Assembly (NCBI GenBank): GCA_045639525.1
Contig: JAZUDI010000011.1
Span: forward strand, 1-49,664
Source: UBA1181 sp045639525
GTDB lineage: Bacteria; Bacteroidota; Bacteroidia; Bacteroidales; Paludibacteraceae
Direction: 5' to 3'
Length of the DNA: 49,664 bases
Positions 15,969 through 25,083 of the stretch are shown in pieces. The notes under the pieces were generated by a model, which was not told the origin of the DNA, made no database searches, and saw only the letters and a list, made by a program, of their open reading frames with translations. A program made the position numbers and the translations under genes. How positions within the stretch are numbered: the stretch's first letter is position 1; each line of letters opens with the position of its first letter.

Positions 15969-18900
15969 ATGATATATAATATGAAGCATAATATATTACC
16001 CTATATTTTCATCCTAGCTTCCGGCTCATCCGTATGGGCGGAGCGTGAAATCCAAGTAGGCGATGAGACCTTCGATTGGAAACAAATCGACTCCGTACGC
16101 TATGGAGCGGAGAATCAGTTCATCGACCTCTCATTTCCTTTGGACGATATCGACAAAATCACCTTCTCCGCCGAAAAGGCCAACCTCGACGGCTCCGACA
16201 AGGCAGAGGCAGGTAACCGTCTGGAACGCCTCTACATCACCCAAGAGGCGAATAGCGGAAAGATCTTCTCGGATGTGGAAAGCATTCAACAAGATAAGGA
16301 GTTCACCCTTTTCGTCCCCTACCTCACTGATCTTTCGGCCTTGAAACTATCCTTCGTCACCCAGGGCGAGGTCTATGTAGGCAATGCCTTGCAGAAGAGT
16401 GGCGTGTCGATCGTGGATGGCCGCCAAGCAATCACCTACAAGGTGAAGGCTAAAAGCGGCGCGATGCAAAGCTACACCGTAAAGGTGGTCAATTCAGGGC
16501 TACCTGTCGTATACATCTCCACACCCGAACATGCGGCTATCTCCGCTAACTGGTCGGATGGCTGCACTTGGGAGATCAGGAAGAGCGACAACCTGCTCGA
16601 CAGCAAGGGGGATCTCTCCGTAAAATTCAAAGGAGGCAAATACTCACAAGCGAAGAAGCGTTCCATCGGACTAAAATTGGAGAAGAAAAACGCGCTAATA
16701 GGAATGTCCAAAGGGAAAAGATATGCTCTCTTGGCGAACAACGACGACGCCTCGCTTCTCAGAAGCAGAATCGGTTACCACATCGCCCAAAACTGGAGCG
16801 AACTGAGTTGGACCCCGATGAGCCAACCAGTGGAACTGGTGGTGAACGGCCAACATCTCGGCAGTTACCTCCTATGTGAGGAGCCACGCGTGGGTGAGGG
16901 AAGAATCGCCAACGGCACACTGCTTGAAATCACTGCGGAGGCGGACGCCACCGACCCTCATTTCACAGCCAACCGCTCCGGGCTCACCTTCAAGGTGGTG
17001 GATCCTGACGACGCAGACAAAACCACGCTCGCCAGTCGTATCAACGATTTCGAAAAGGCTCTTTATGGAGGGGGCGATTTCGCGAAGTACGTTAACCTCA
17101 ACAGTTTCGCGGATTGGTACCTCATCAACGAAATCTGCGGCAATGGCGAAGCACTTCAATCCAACGGTTACGTCACCATTGATGAGAACAATAAACTGGT
17201 GATGGGACCCATCGCCTCTTTGGAGGATTTCTTGGGCAACAACAATGCCACAACGGAGGGTTTTCTCCTTCGCAACGAGGGTTGGTTCAGGGAACTGTTC
17301 CAAAACAAGGAATTCGTCTCCCTCGTCGCACAACGATTCGAGGAGATGAAAAAGGAGTTTGCCCAGCTAAGCGCTGAGGTCTCCGCCATGCGCGAAGAGG
17401 AGTTGCTCTCCTACCAAGGGGATGCCGCCTTATGGAACAACATCGTCTCAAGCGAGGCTGAAAAGAGGCAAAGCAACGCCTGCGACGAGATCACGAAGTG
17501 GTTGAGCAGCCGACTTGATTGGTTATCCATCCGCTTCTCCAACGACGCGAAACTGGCCCAAACGGAGAGACAGGGCAACAATGACATCACGGAATTCACC
17601 ATCAAAAGTTCCCAAAACGGCACGGCGCTTCTCAGCGACTACAAGGCGACAATTGAGGGGGACAAGATATCCATCTTCGTACCCTACTTAGTGGATTTCA
17701 ATCTAATCGCCACCATCCAGACCTCTTCGGGCGCCACCCTATTCGTGGATGGAGAGAACATCAAGAGCGGCACTACAAAGGTGAACTACCTACATCCTGT
17801 CAAAATGAAGGTACTCTCCTCTTCCGGAAATGTAAGGACATACACGGTGGATATCCACAACAGCGGACTGCCCGTCCTCTATATGAAGACACCGAACAAC
17901 ACGGATGTGAACACCAAGGATCGCTGGACCGACGGGGTCACCATGACCATGTACCGCAAGGACGGATCAATCGACTACGACGCAGGCAACGATAAAGTTC
18001 AGATGAAGGGACGAGGCAACTCCACCTGGAGCATCAACGACAAGCGTCCTTACGCCATCAAACAGAACAAAAAGAGCGAGGTGCTCGGCATGTTGGAACA
18101 CAAACGATGGGTATTGATGGCCAACTACTACGACGCCTCCTTCTTCCGCAACGAGTTGGCCAACTACTTGGCGAAACGATACACCACAGCGGATTGGGCG
18201 CCCAGCGGCTTTAACATCGAGTTTGTCTATAACGGCAAGCACCGTGGCAACTACTATTTCTGCGAACAGGCCAAAATCAGCGACGAGCGCCTTCCAGGCA
18301 AATACCTCGTGGAGGCGGACCTCAAGGATGGTCGTGGACAAATCAAGGGAGCCCGAAGCAACAACTATTTCAATGTGAAGCATCCAGAGGTGGCGGATGG
18401 CAGCGAAGAGTTACGTTACGTCAAAGGAAAGCTGGACGCTCTGGAGAACGCACTCTACGGTGGCAACTGGAACGAGGTGAAGAAACTGATCGATTTGCCA
18501 AGCTTCGCCGATTGGTACGTCATCAAGGAGTTGAGTAAGGATTACGACGGCAACATGTATACCAGCACCTACTGCCATATCATGGAGGACGGCATCATCA
18601 AGATGGGTCCTATCTGGGACTTCGATTTGGCCTTCGGCGGTAATCCGTTCGAGAGCATGTTCGGTGGTGGCGGCGGTTTTGGCGGCTTCGGTGGATTTGG
18701 CGGTGGCGGCGGTGTCGATTACGCTTGGCTCAACCAGCCAGAAGGCTACTACATCGGAGAGAAGGAACAATCCACAGGCACCAACTGGTTTTTACTCTTC
18801 TTAAAACAAAAGGAGTTCCGTGATTTGGTATTGGAGAGAGTGAACGATATGGTGGACCACATGGACGACATCATGGGATACATCGACCTCAATACGGAAT

Positions 18901-19130
18901 TACTTGCCCTCTCATCCACAGCGAATAACGTCGGCTACTCCGCAGGCGGTGGAGGTGGCTTCGGCGGTTTTGGTGGCTGGGGCGGAGGCTTCGGCGGTTG
19001 GGGAGGTGGCAGCAACACCACACCAACACCATCTAAAACCGTGAAGGATTACCAAGCGACCATGAAGATCCTGAAGGACTTCGTGCACGACCGATTGCTT
19101 TGGATGCAGAAGGATCTGAAAAACAGATAA
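15969..19130 (+). CDS. Tandem CotH-family secreted protein (one degenerate, one intact module)
   Basis: A 1053-residue secreted protein with two [beta-sandwich + CotH] units. Signal peptide near residues 5-24; translation may start at the second ATG (15981). Unit 1 covers about 75-525: sandwich FTLFVPYLTDLSALKLSFVTQG...GLPVVYIST, then a CotH module in which the GRG motif reads KFKGGKYS and the metal site reads GPIASLEDFLGNN (S417-L-E419), so it is degenerate. Unit 2 covers about 535-1053 and is canonical: VQMKGRGNSTW, EHKRWVLMANYYDASFFRN, and GPIWDFDLAFGGN with D884 and D886. Two glycine-rich inserts (near 897-915 and 993-1016, of GGGGGFGGFGGF type) lie inside unit 2. No T9SS domain at the C-terminus. 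Inference: an active atypical kinase or binding module coupled to a pseudokinase. The bidirectional hairpin at 19134-19173 ends the operon. Confidence 0.83.
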   Translation: MIYNMKHNILPYIFILASGSSVWAEREIQVGDETFDWKQIDSVRYGAENQFIDLSFPLDDIDKITFSAEKANLDGSDKAEAGNRLERLYITQEANSGKIFSDVESIQQDKEFTLFVPYLTDLSALKLSFVTQGEVYVGNALQKSGVSIVDGRQAITYKVKAKSGAMQSYTVKVVNSGLPVVYISTPEHAAISANWSDGCTWEIRKSDNLLDSKGDLSVKFKGGKYSQAKKRSIGLKLEKKNALIGMSKGKRYALLANNDDASLLRSRIGYHIAQNWSELSWTPMSQPVELVVNGQHLGSYLLCEEPRVGEGRIANGTLLEITAEADATDPHFTANRSGLTFKVVDPDDADKTTLASRINDFEKALYGGGDFAKYVNLNSFADWYLINEICGNGEALQSNGYVTIDENNKLVMGPIASLEDFLGNNNATTEGFLLRNEGWFRELFQNKEFVSLVAQRFEEMKKEFAQLSAEVSAMREEELLSYQGDAALWNNIVSSEAEKRQSNACDEITKWLSSRLDWLSIRFSNDAKLAQTERQGNNDITEFTIKSSQNGTALLSDYKATIEGDKISIFVPYLVDFNLIATIQTSSGATLFVDGENIKSGTTKVNYLHPVKMKVLSSSGNVRTYTVDIHNSGLPVLYMKTPNNTDVNTKDRWTDGVTMTMYRKDGSIDYDAGNDKVQMKGRGNSTWSINDKRPYAIKQNKKSEVLGMLEHKRWVLMANYYDASFFRNELANYLAKRYTTADWAPSGFNIEFVYNGKHRGNYYFCEQAKISDERLPGKYLVEADLKDGRGQIKGARSNNYFNVKHPEVADGSEELRYVKGKLDALENALYGGNWNEVKKLIDLPSFADWYVIKELSKDYDGNMYTSTYCHIMEDGIIKMGPIWDFDLAFGGNPFESMFGGGGGFGGFGGFGGGGGVDYAWLNQPEGYYIGEKEQSTGTNWFLLFLKQKEFRDLVLERVNDMVDHMDDIMGYIDLNTELLALSSTANNVGYSAGGGGGFGGFGGWGGGFGGWGGGSNTTPTPSKTVKDYQATMKILKDFVHDRLLWMQKDLKNR

Positions 19131-19133
19131 GAA

Positions 19134-19173
19134 ATACCCCCGTACATCTCACTATGTTTATGTACGGGGGTAT
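19134..19173. terminator. Bidirectional intrinsic terminator
   Basis: ATACCCCCGTACAT (19134-19147) and ATGTACGGGGGTAT (19160-19173) form a perfect 14-base stem with a 12-base loop. It sits 3 bases after the tandem CotH gene and about 30 bases beyond the end of the convergent glucosaminidase gene, and can serve both. Confidence 0.88.
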
Positions 19174-19204
19174 CTTAATTTCCTAACGCTCGTTGAATAT
19201 AAAA

Positions 19205-20251
19205 TCACTTCAACCTCAACTTCGCCCCCACTTTGAACTTCACCTTTTTGTTCATCGTCTTGAGGGCAGAGAGTTGGATAGCGTATTTCTGCGAAATGGA
19301 GTGCCAAGTTTCCCCAGGAGCAATCTTGTGAAGGGCGACAGCACCTATCTTTTTCTTCGGTTGGATATAGACCTTCTCGCCCGCTTTCAAAACATAGTTC
19401 GAAGAGAAATCGTTGTAGGATTTGAGCTTCTCAACTGAGATACCCGCTCTTTTAGAAAGACCATAGAAAGTATCCCCCTGTTTCACCACAAAATACTTCA
19501 CGCCATTGATTTTGTCTGATCCCTTGGCGATCTCTTTTTTCGACTCTTTGCGTTGCTTCTCTTTCTCTAGTTTTTCCCTACGCTCCTGCTCTTGCCGTTG
19601 CAACTCACGCTGCTCCTGCTCCTTACGTTTCAGCTCACGTCTCTCCGCTTCACGGCGCTCCTCCTCTTTTCGCTCCTTCTCCCTAAGTTCCTTCTTTTTG
19701 TCGTAGGGATCGGATCCATCCTTCGATAAGAACTGCTCCGGATTACGGTCGTAGATATCCAGATAGTTCTGCTCAATCACCTCAATCAAGAGATCCGGAT
19801 ATTTCGGATTGGTCGCGTATCCCGCCTTTTTGAGCCCTTTGGCCCACCCCTTGTAATCGGTGATAGACAACTTGAAAAGATCGGCATAGTGTGGCCTTTG
19901 CAAAAAGAGCGAGTGGTCGCGGAAGGACTCATCCGCATTGGCATAGACACGGAAGCACTCATTCCGCTTATCATCATCCTTGTGATAAGTTTTTCCCCTA
20001 TAATCTCCACCACACTTGACGCCAAAGTGGTTGTTCGCGCGAAGAGCCAAATCACTGCGTCCACTACCCGACTCCAAGATACCCTGCGCCAAGGTGATGC
20101 TGGCTGGGATATTGTAGAGGTACATCTCTCGGATGGCAGTCTTGTGATAGCGCTCAATGTATTCGATGGTCTCCGCGGAGCGGTAGGAGACTGCGGAAAG
20201 GGCACAAATGTCCAATAATAAAATGATGATTGTATGGAATAATCTATTCAT
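19205..20251 (-). CDS. Peptidoglycan N-acetylglucosaminidase (GH73) with two LysM domains
   Basis: A 348-residue cell-wall hydrolase. An N-terminal hydrophobic segment (about 4-20) exports it. Residues 25-165 are a GH73 glucosaminidase domain: YNIPASITLAQGILESGSGRSDLA, with the probable catalytic Glu60, then NNHFGVKC, ECFRVYANADESFRDHSLFL and a terminal KAGYATNPKYPDLLIEVIEQ, all typical of this family. Residues 170-245 are a highly charged K/E/R-rich helix. Two LysM domains follow, about 252-296 (VVKQGDTFYGLSKRAG) and 306-348 (KIAPGETWHSISQKYA), which bind the glycan strands. It would cleave between GlcNAc and MurNAc in the periplasm. A -7 element at 20277-20284 drives it, and the shared hairpin at 19134-19173 ends it. 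Confidence 0.92.
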   Translation of the reverse strand: MNRLFHTIIILLLDICALSAVSYRSAETIEYIERYHKTAIREMYLYNIPASITLAQGILESGSGRSDLALRANNHFGVKCGGDYRGKTYHKDDDKRNECFRVYANADESFRDHSLFLQRPHYADLFKLSITDYKGWAKGLKKAGYATNPKYPDLLIEVIEQNYLDIYDRNPEQFLSKDGSDPYDKKKELREKERKEEERREAERRELKRKEQEQRELQRQEQERREKLEKEKQRKESKKEIAKGSDKINGVKYFVVKQGDTFYGLSKRAGISVEKLKSYNDFSSNYVLKAGEKVYIQPKKKIGAVALHKIAPGETWHSISQKYAIQLSALKTMNKKVKFKVGAKLRLK

Positions 20252-20276
20252 GGGGTCTTCTGATAAATAACATCTG

Positions 20277-20284
20277 CAAATATA
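20277..20284 (-). promoter_or_regulatory. -7 promoter element for the GH73/LysM gene
   Basis: CAAATATA on the plus strand (TATATTTG on the minus strand) is a perfect match, 25 bases before the start at 20251. Confidence 0.5.
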
Positions 20285-20294
20285 ATGAAAAAAC

Positions 20295-20322
20295 GTAGAG
20301 ACGCGATTAATCGCGTCTCTAC
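20295..20322. repeat. Perfect 28-base palindrome, REP-like; possible terminator
   Basis: GTAGAGACGCGATT and its exact reverse complement AATCGCGTCTCTAC are joined without a spacer. On the minus strand it lies 25 bases past the CotH/lamin-tail gene and is followed by GTTTTTTC, so it can act as the terminator. Very similar GTAGAGACGCGATTA-type palindromes are, as I recall, dispersed in several bacterial genomes, so it may be a copy of a repetitive extragenic element. Confidence 0.75.
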
Positions 20323-20346
20323 ATACCGTAGGCCCCTTGTGGCCGA

Positions 20347-23300
20347 TTATTCCTTCAAGAATTTAGTGCGGTATACATCGTTCACCGTTTCCACCTCAAT
20401 CATATAGAATCCCGGATTCAAATCCTCCACTGAAATGGATTTCTCATTACCCACCTCATAACGGAGTACGACACCTCTCATGTCATAGATCTTGTAGGAA
20501 AGAATCTGCTCTTCGGTCGCAAAGTTCAAATAATCGGAAGCCGGATTAGGATAGAGGGTAAGTTCCGGCAAGAACTCCACATCGTTCGTCTCCACCGTAT
20601 AGTGCTCACAAACAGATCCGTTGGATGCACCTGGCGTTGCCGCAAAAGTGAGGTTGTCGTCACAGATACCAAAAACTGTCATCTCTTCACCACCATCTGA
20701 CTTTCTACCATAAGAGGCGTTTGTCTCGTGACCTACATAAGTGATACAATCCACATTCTCGTATGAGTCGCCAACAGGGACAGAGAGGCAAAGCTTATAA
20801 GCGTTTGCACCATTACTCAACTTGAAATCCAAATAGTTGGAGCCCAATGTCTTGTCACCCTTCGCCCAAAGGAGTTTATGTTCTCCCGCTTTGACAACAA
20901 GGTTGTCAGCATCCCAAGGGAGATCTGAGGACTTTAAACTATTAGGAAGAGAGAAGCGGAATCCAGACAAGTTGACATCCTTGGCACCATAGTTGTACAG
21001 CTCAATCCAATCCGGATAACTTTCATAATCATCCACATTACCGGACAATTTGTCGCTACTTGCGCAGACCTCATTAATAACCAAGGTAGGAAGCATCTCA
21101 TCACTCTTCTTGAAGATAGCCTTAACCTCCATAGATTTCGACAACACGCCAGATAGGAATCCCGGCATATAGGCATCCGCCGCAGTACCTCCGTCTGTAA
21201 TCGTCACACCCGACTTATCGGAGAACTCCCATCCCTCAAGTTGATAACCACTCGGCGGATAGACCACAATATCAAAACCATATCCGGCGATGTACTTTCC
21301 TTTATACGAAGAGGAAATGTTCTCTCCGTTCAAAGAGAAAATCGCTCCTGGTTCACTGGATGTGAGCGTTAGATCCACAGCAGCAGTTCCTCCCACATAC
21401 TTTTTCAAATGCTCTAGAATATTCTTTGGACGTTGCAGTGCGAATTTCCTCATATTTTTAAAATTATCATCTTCCGCAACATCCTTGCCATAATAGGCGC
21501 AATACTCACCGCTTACTAAATCCGTGTATTCATCAAACACCTTGTTGATATTCTCTTCAGAGAAACGATCGGACAAATTAATCAAATACCTGGTCGTGAA
21601 CTTTTTCTCAAACTCTTTGTTTTTTGACAACGATTTAAAAATCGCCACCATCCACGATTGATTATTCGCCCACTGACTACCACTTTGACACCATTGGATC
21701 ATATTCGTTGATGAGCTACTGAGCCAATCATAACCACATAAACCAAAACCAAAGTCTGTATCATAGAGCATCCATCGGAAGCGTCCATTCTCTTTCGCTC
21801 TCCACAATTTGGTGTTATTTCCCGGCCAGTCCGTATTGACAATAAACTGCTGGAAAATCTGATAATCGATATACTCATCCATGTCCATCCTCTCGCAAGC
21901 GCCCTCGAAATAACCCGGGTTGTTAGGATTGTTATCGGTCAAGTAGCTTACCAATTCATTATAAGCATCCACTGTGCCTTTGGAAGCTTCAACACCCTTC
22001 TGGTCACCCAACGAGATCAAGTCGATCTCATCATCATCTAAACCATAATGCGCCTTCACATAATCCGCATTCATGCGCTCATTAAGAGACATCAAATGCA
22101 CATATTTACCATTACGGTAATAGGCGACAGGCATACTGCCCTGATAATCGATATTCATACCATGCGCGAAGGTTTGCATTAAACCATCTCTGAACGGCAA
22201 ACAGCTATAAGCTGTACCGCCGTTTCTCAAGTGCAAGTTGGCATAATTCGATATGTCCCAAGAGTCATAAAATTTATAACCATAGTTTTTGGTTCCCGTT
22301 TTCTTGGAAGTCTTTATAGAGTAGGATTTGATCCGCTCTCCACGGGAACAGCCTCCCTCAATAGCGGCCTCCGCCTCCTGAGAAACCACCTGATTGCCGT
22401 CAACGATGAACTCAAAATTCACTGGTCGTTTCCAATCTCGATGGTAGTTAGCGAAACTTTCGTAAGATGGGGTACCTGAGCAACTCTTCTCTCCTTTGAC
22501 ACCATTCTTACCCACTACGAACATTCCCAACACATCATCACTATAATAAGCTTCATCCATAGTAATAGAGACGATAGGAACCGTGAATCCACCACATTTC
22601 GAATGATTTTCATCCATAAAGATATAAGATCCCGTTAGGATTTTACTAGGTAGATAACCTGTCTTGCAAGCAATTGCCCTGACATTTATATTTTCCGTCA
22701 CTTCAATGGGTTCGGTATATAGCAAACCATTCTCAAGTGAGGGCTCCGTATTATCCAATGTGTAGTAAATAGCCGCCCCCTGAGTAGTGGTGGAAAGGGT
22801 CAAACTAACTGGCTCCTTCATAACACCTGGCTTCACACTAAATGATGGCCGTCCACAACGATTTTTCGAGATATCTCTCACACCCTCCTTGTTTTCTTTG
22901 CCAGGAGTTGGCTCCATATATCCCGATGAAATAGATTCATTCCAACGTCCATAGGATATGTGGGCATCCATCTTTCCATACACAATCCTATCAAGACTAC
23001 TTTCTCCGGCATACAATTCCAAAGCGCCACCATCCGCATCCAATTTATAGGGAGAATGGTACTTTTCAGGATTCTCTTGGGAGGTTTGGTCCATCCAAAC
23101 AAGAGTATAACCGTTCGCAGGGATATTGATATCGGTGTCAATTTCCCATAACCACTTCAGGTTATCGTAGTCAACAACGCTTTTAGAATCGGCTCCGTAA
23201 TGTTTCAAGACAGCACCTTTCAAACTAATCGCCTGATCCGAAGAATTATAAAACTCCACATAGCCAGAGAAGTTATAATTCTCCCGATTATACATAGTGG

Positions 23301-24744
23301 AGATATTGCACGGCATCACCTCATTGATTTGAATCACACCCACAAATCTTGCAGACCTTAACTGAGGAGTAGGATTAAGAGAAAGAACGGACGGACACTT
23401 CGTGCACTCACTGATATCGGCACCATCACAACAGAAAGAAGGTAGAACCGTCGTAGTCTTATAATCATGTCCCTCCGCTGGAATCTCCTCCTCATAAGAT
23501 TCATCGCATCTTCCACAAGCGTAAGCATCGTAACCTGGCATATCACAAGTCGGCTCAACCTCCTTTAATCTCATAAAATCGTGTCCCAACGCTTTGAACG
23601 TTTCAGTAAAATTAAAAGAACATGAGAGGCATAAAAAACTATTCATTCCATCTTTTGTACACGTAGGCTCTACGCTGGATATCACCTCAAAGTTATGACC
23701 CTTGGCTTTGATCAGCTCGTCGTAGCTATCCTCACATGCAGGACAGGTATAGCTTCTCAAACCATCCTCAGTACAAGTCGCCGCCTCTTCGGAAGTTAAT
23801 TTATAGCTATGGCCAGTAGCCGCAATCGGCTCACTATAAGAATCTTTACAAGCGGAGCAAATATAGCTACTATGGCCAGCCTCGGTACAGGTCGCTGGTT
23901 TGACACCCATCAATTTATAATTATGTCCGGTAGCTGCGATCGGTTCGCTGTAAGCATCTTTACAAACGGTGCAAACGTAGGTTTTATAACCGTCCACGGT
24001 GCAAGTAGCAGGTTTGGTTGACATCAACTTATATGTATGTCCCGTAGCAGGATAGAGTTTATCACTCTTGATGACACCACAACGTGAACATACCTAACGG
24101 TCATAACCGACCTCTGTGCAAGTCGCTTCAACCACCTCTCTCACCATATCATGACCCAATGCCACTATATTCCAATGCGACTCCTTACCACATGTTGAGC
24201 AGACTCTCAACAAAGAACCCATCTTGGTACAAGTGGCTGGTTCCTCCTCCATATCCTTGTAATCGTGACCCAACGAAGGATAATGCTTTTCGCTCTTGAT
24301 AACGCCACAACGTGAACACACCTCACGTTCATAACCGATCTCTTCGCAAGTAGCCTCAACAACCACTCGCTTCAAATCATGACCCAATGCAGGATAATGC
24401 TTTTCGTTGATGACTATACCACAACGAGAACACACGACAGATTCTACACCCTCCTCTTCGCACGTAGCTTCAGAGACGGACGATTCCGAAGCAGGAATAT
24501 GGCCTGCACTACGGATCGTTATGGTATGTCCAACCTCCTTACACACCGTACAGACCTGTGCCCAAATTCCATCTGATGTACATGTGGGACGAACAATCGT
24601 GTCATACACATAGGTATGCTCATGCGAGGGAACTTCGACGTCAGTTGTGGATTCTTCCGTCTCAACAGCACTCCAAGCAACATTAACTGAAAAGAGAGAC
24701 AGCGCCACCGACGCCATCCATTTGTTCTTAAAAAAACCAAACAT
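20347..24744 (-). pseudogene. CotH/lamin-tail surface protein with C-x2-C repeats and T9SS domain, split by an in-frame TAG
   Basis: One reading frame of 1465 codons broken by a TAG at 24094-24096. Order: signal peptide (about 1-26), about ten 38-residue repeats of the form (A/P)TC-x3-G-x5-C-x2-C...GH (about 35-455), a lamin-tail domain (about 465-610, IQINEVMPCN...), a chitobiase-C-like domain (SFSVKPGVMKEPVSLTLSTTTQGAAIYYTLDNTEPS), a CotH module with an intact metal motif LYDTDFGFG near residue 993, a small beta domain, a second lamin-tail domain (LVINEVCAS...), and a type A sorting domain (LTLYPNPASDYLNF to the end). The two parts are exactly in frame, and the stop replaces the glutamate codon GAG that precedes VCSRCGVI in neighbouring repeats. 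Both halves otherwise look under normal constraint, so the break is recent, a sequencing error, or read through. As written, a 216-residue repeat fragment would be made. A second possible ATG at 24027 lacks a signal peptide. Confidence 0.8.
24094..24096 (-). other. In-frame amber codon splitting the CotH/lamin-tail gene
   Basis: CTA on the plus strand is TAG on the minus strand. The context is ...VGYDR-stop-VCSRCGVIKS, whereas the preceding repeat reads IGYER-E-VCSRCGVIKS; a single G to T change (GAG to TAG) explains it. TAG ends dacB, the kinase-AraC gene and pdxT in this window, so general reassignment of amber is not supported. Confidence 0.85.
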
Positions 24745-24842
24745 GACTAAATACTTAAAAATACTGAGTTCACCACCCAGCTAAAACAACATCTGCTTTA
24801 AGAATTAAACCTTATATTATCTACTTTCACTGTAATCGAGTA

Positions 24843-24850
24843 CAAATTTA
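24843..24850 (-). promoter_or_regulatory. -7 promoter element for the CotH/lamin-tail gene
   Basis: CAAATTTA on the plus strand (TAAATTTG on the minus strand) matches TAnnTTTG, about 100 bases before the start at 24744; no clear -33 box. Confidence 0.45.
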
Positions 24851-25040
24851 ATAAAACCATTGAAAGATCATCATAAAATATATAAAAAACTATGTTAGAT
24901 AACATATATTTCAACATGAACCAACAAAATCAACAAAATAATATATCAAAGGACAGGCTCACATATTACGATTTCACTCATTTGACACTATTTTCCCACA
25001 CCTTGCCACAATTATCACATACACTCTCCTCTTCTGAAAC

Positions 25041-25048
25041 TATTTTTG
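25041..25048 (+). promoter_or_regulatory. -7 promoter element for the GH43 gene
   Basis: TATTTTTG is a perfect match to TAnnTTTG, 35 bases before the start codon at 25084. Confidence 0.5.
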
Positions 25049-25083
25049 TTACTTGAAAAGAAACCTAATCTTACGAGATAGAC

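Larger units (their letters stand above)
24745..25083. other. Divergent promoter region between the CotH/lamin-tail gene and the GH43 gene
   Basis: 339 AT-rich bases without a supported gene. It carries one -7 element in each direction (24843-24850 and 25041-25048). I see no RNA gene, insertion sequence end or long repeat. Confidence 0.6.

Noticed and set aside
24094..24096. General reassignment of TAG as a sense codon in this genome
   Set aside because: dacB, the kinase-AraC gene and pdxT end in TAG at the expected protein ends, so amber is a working stop codon.
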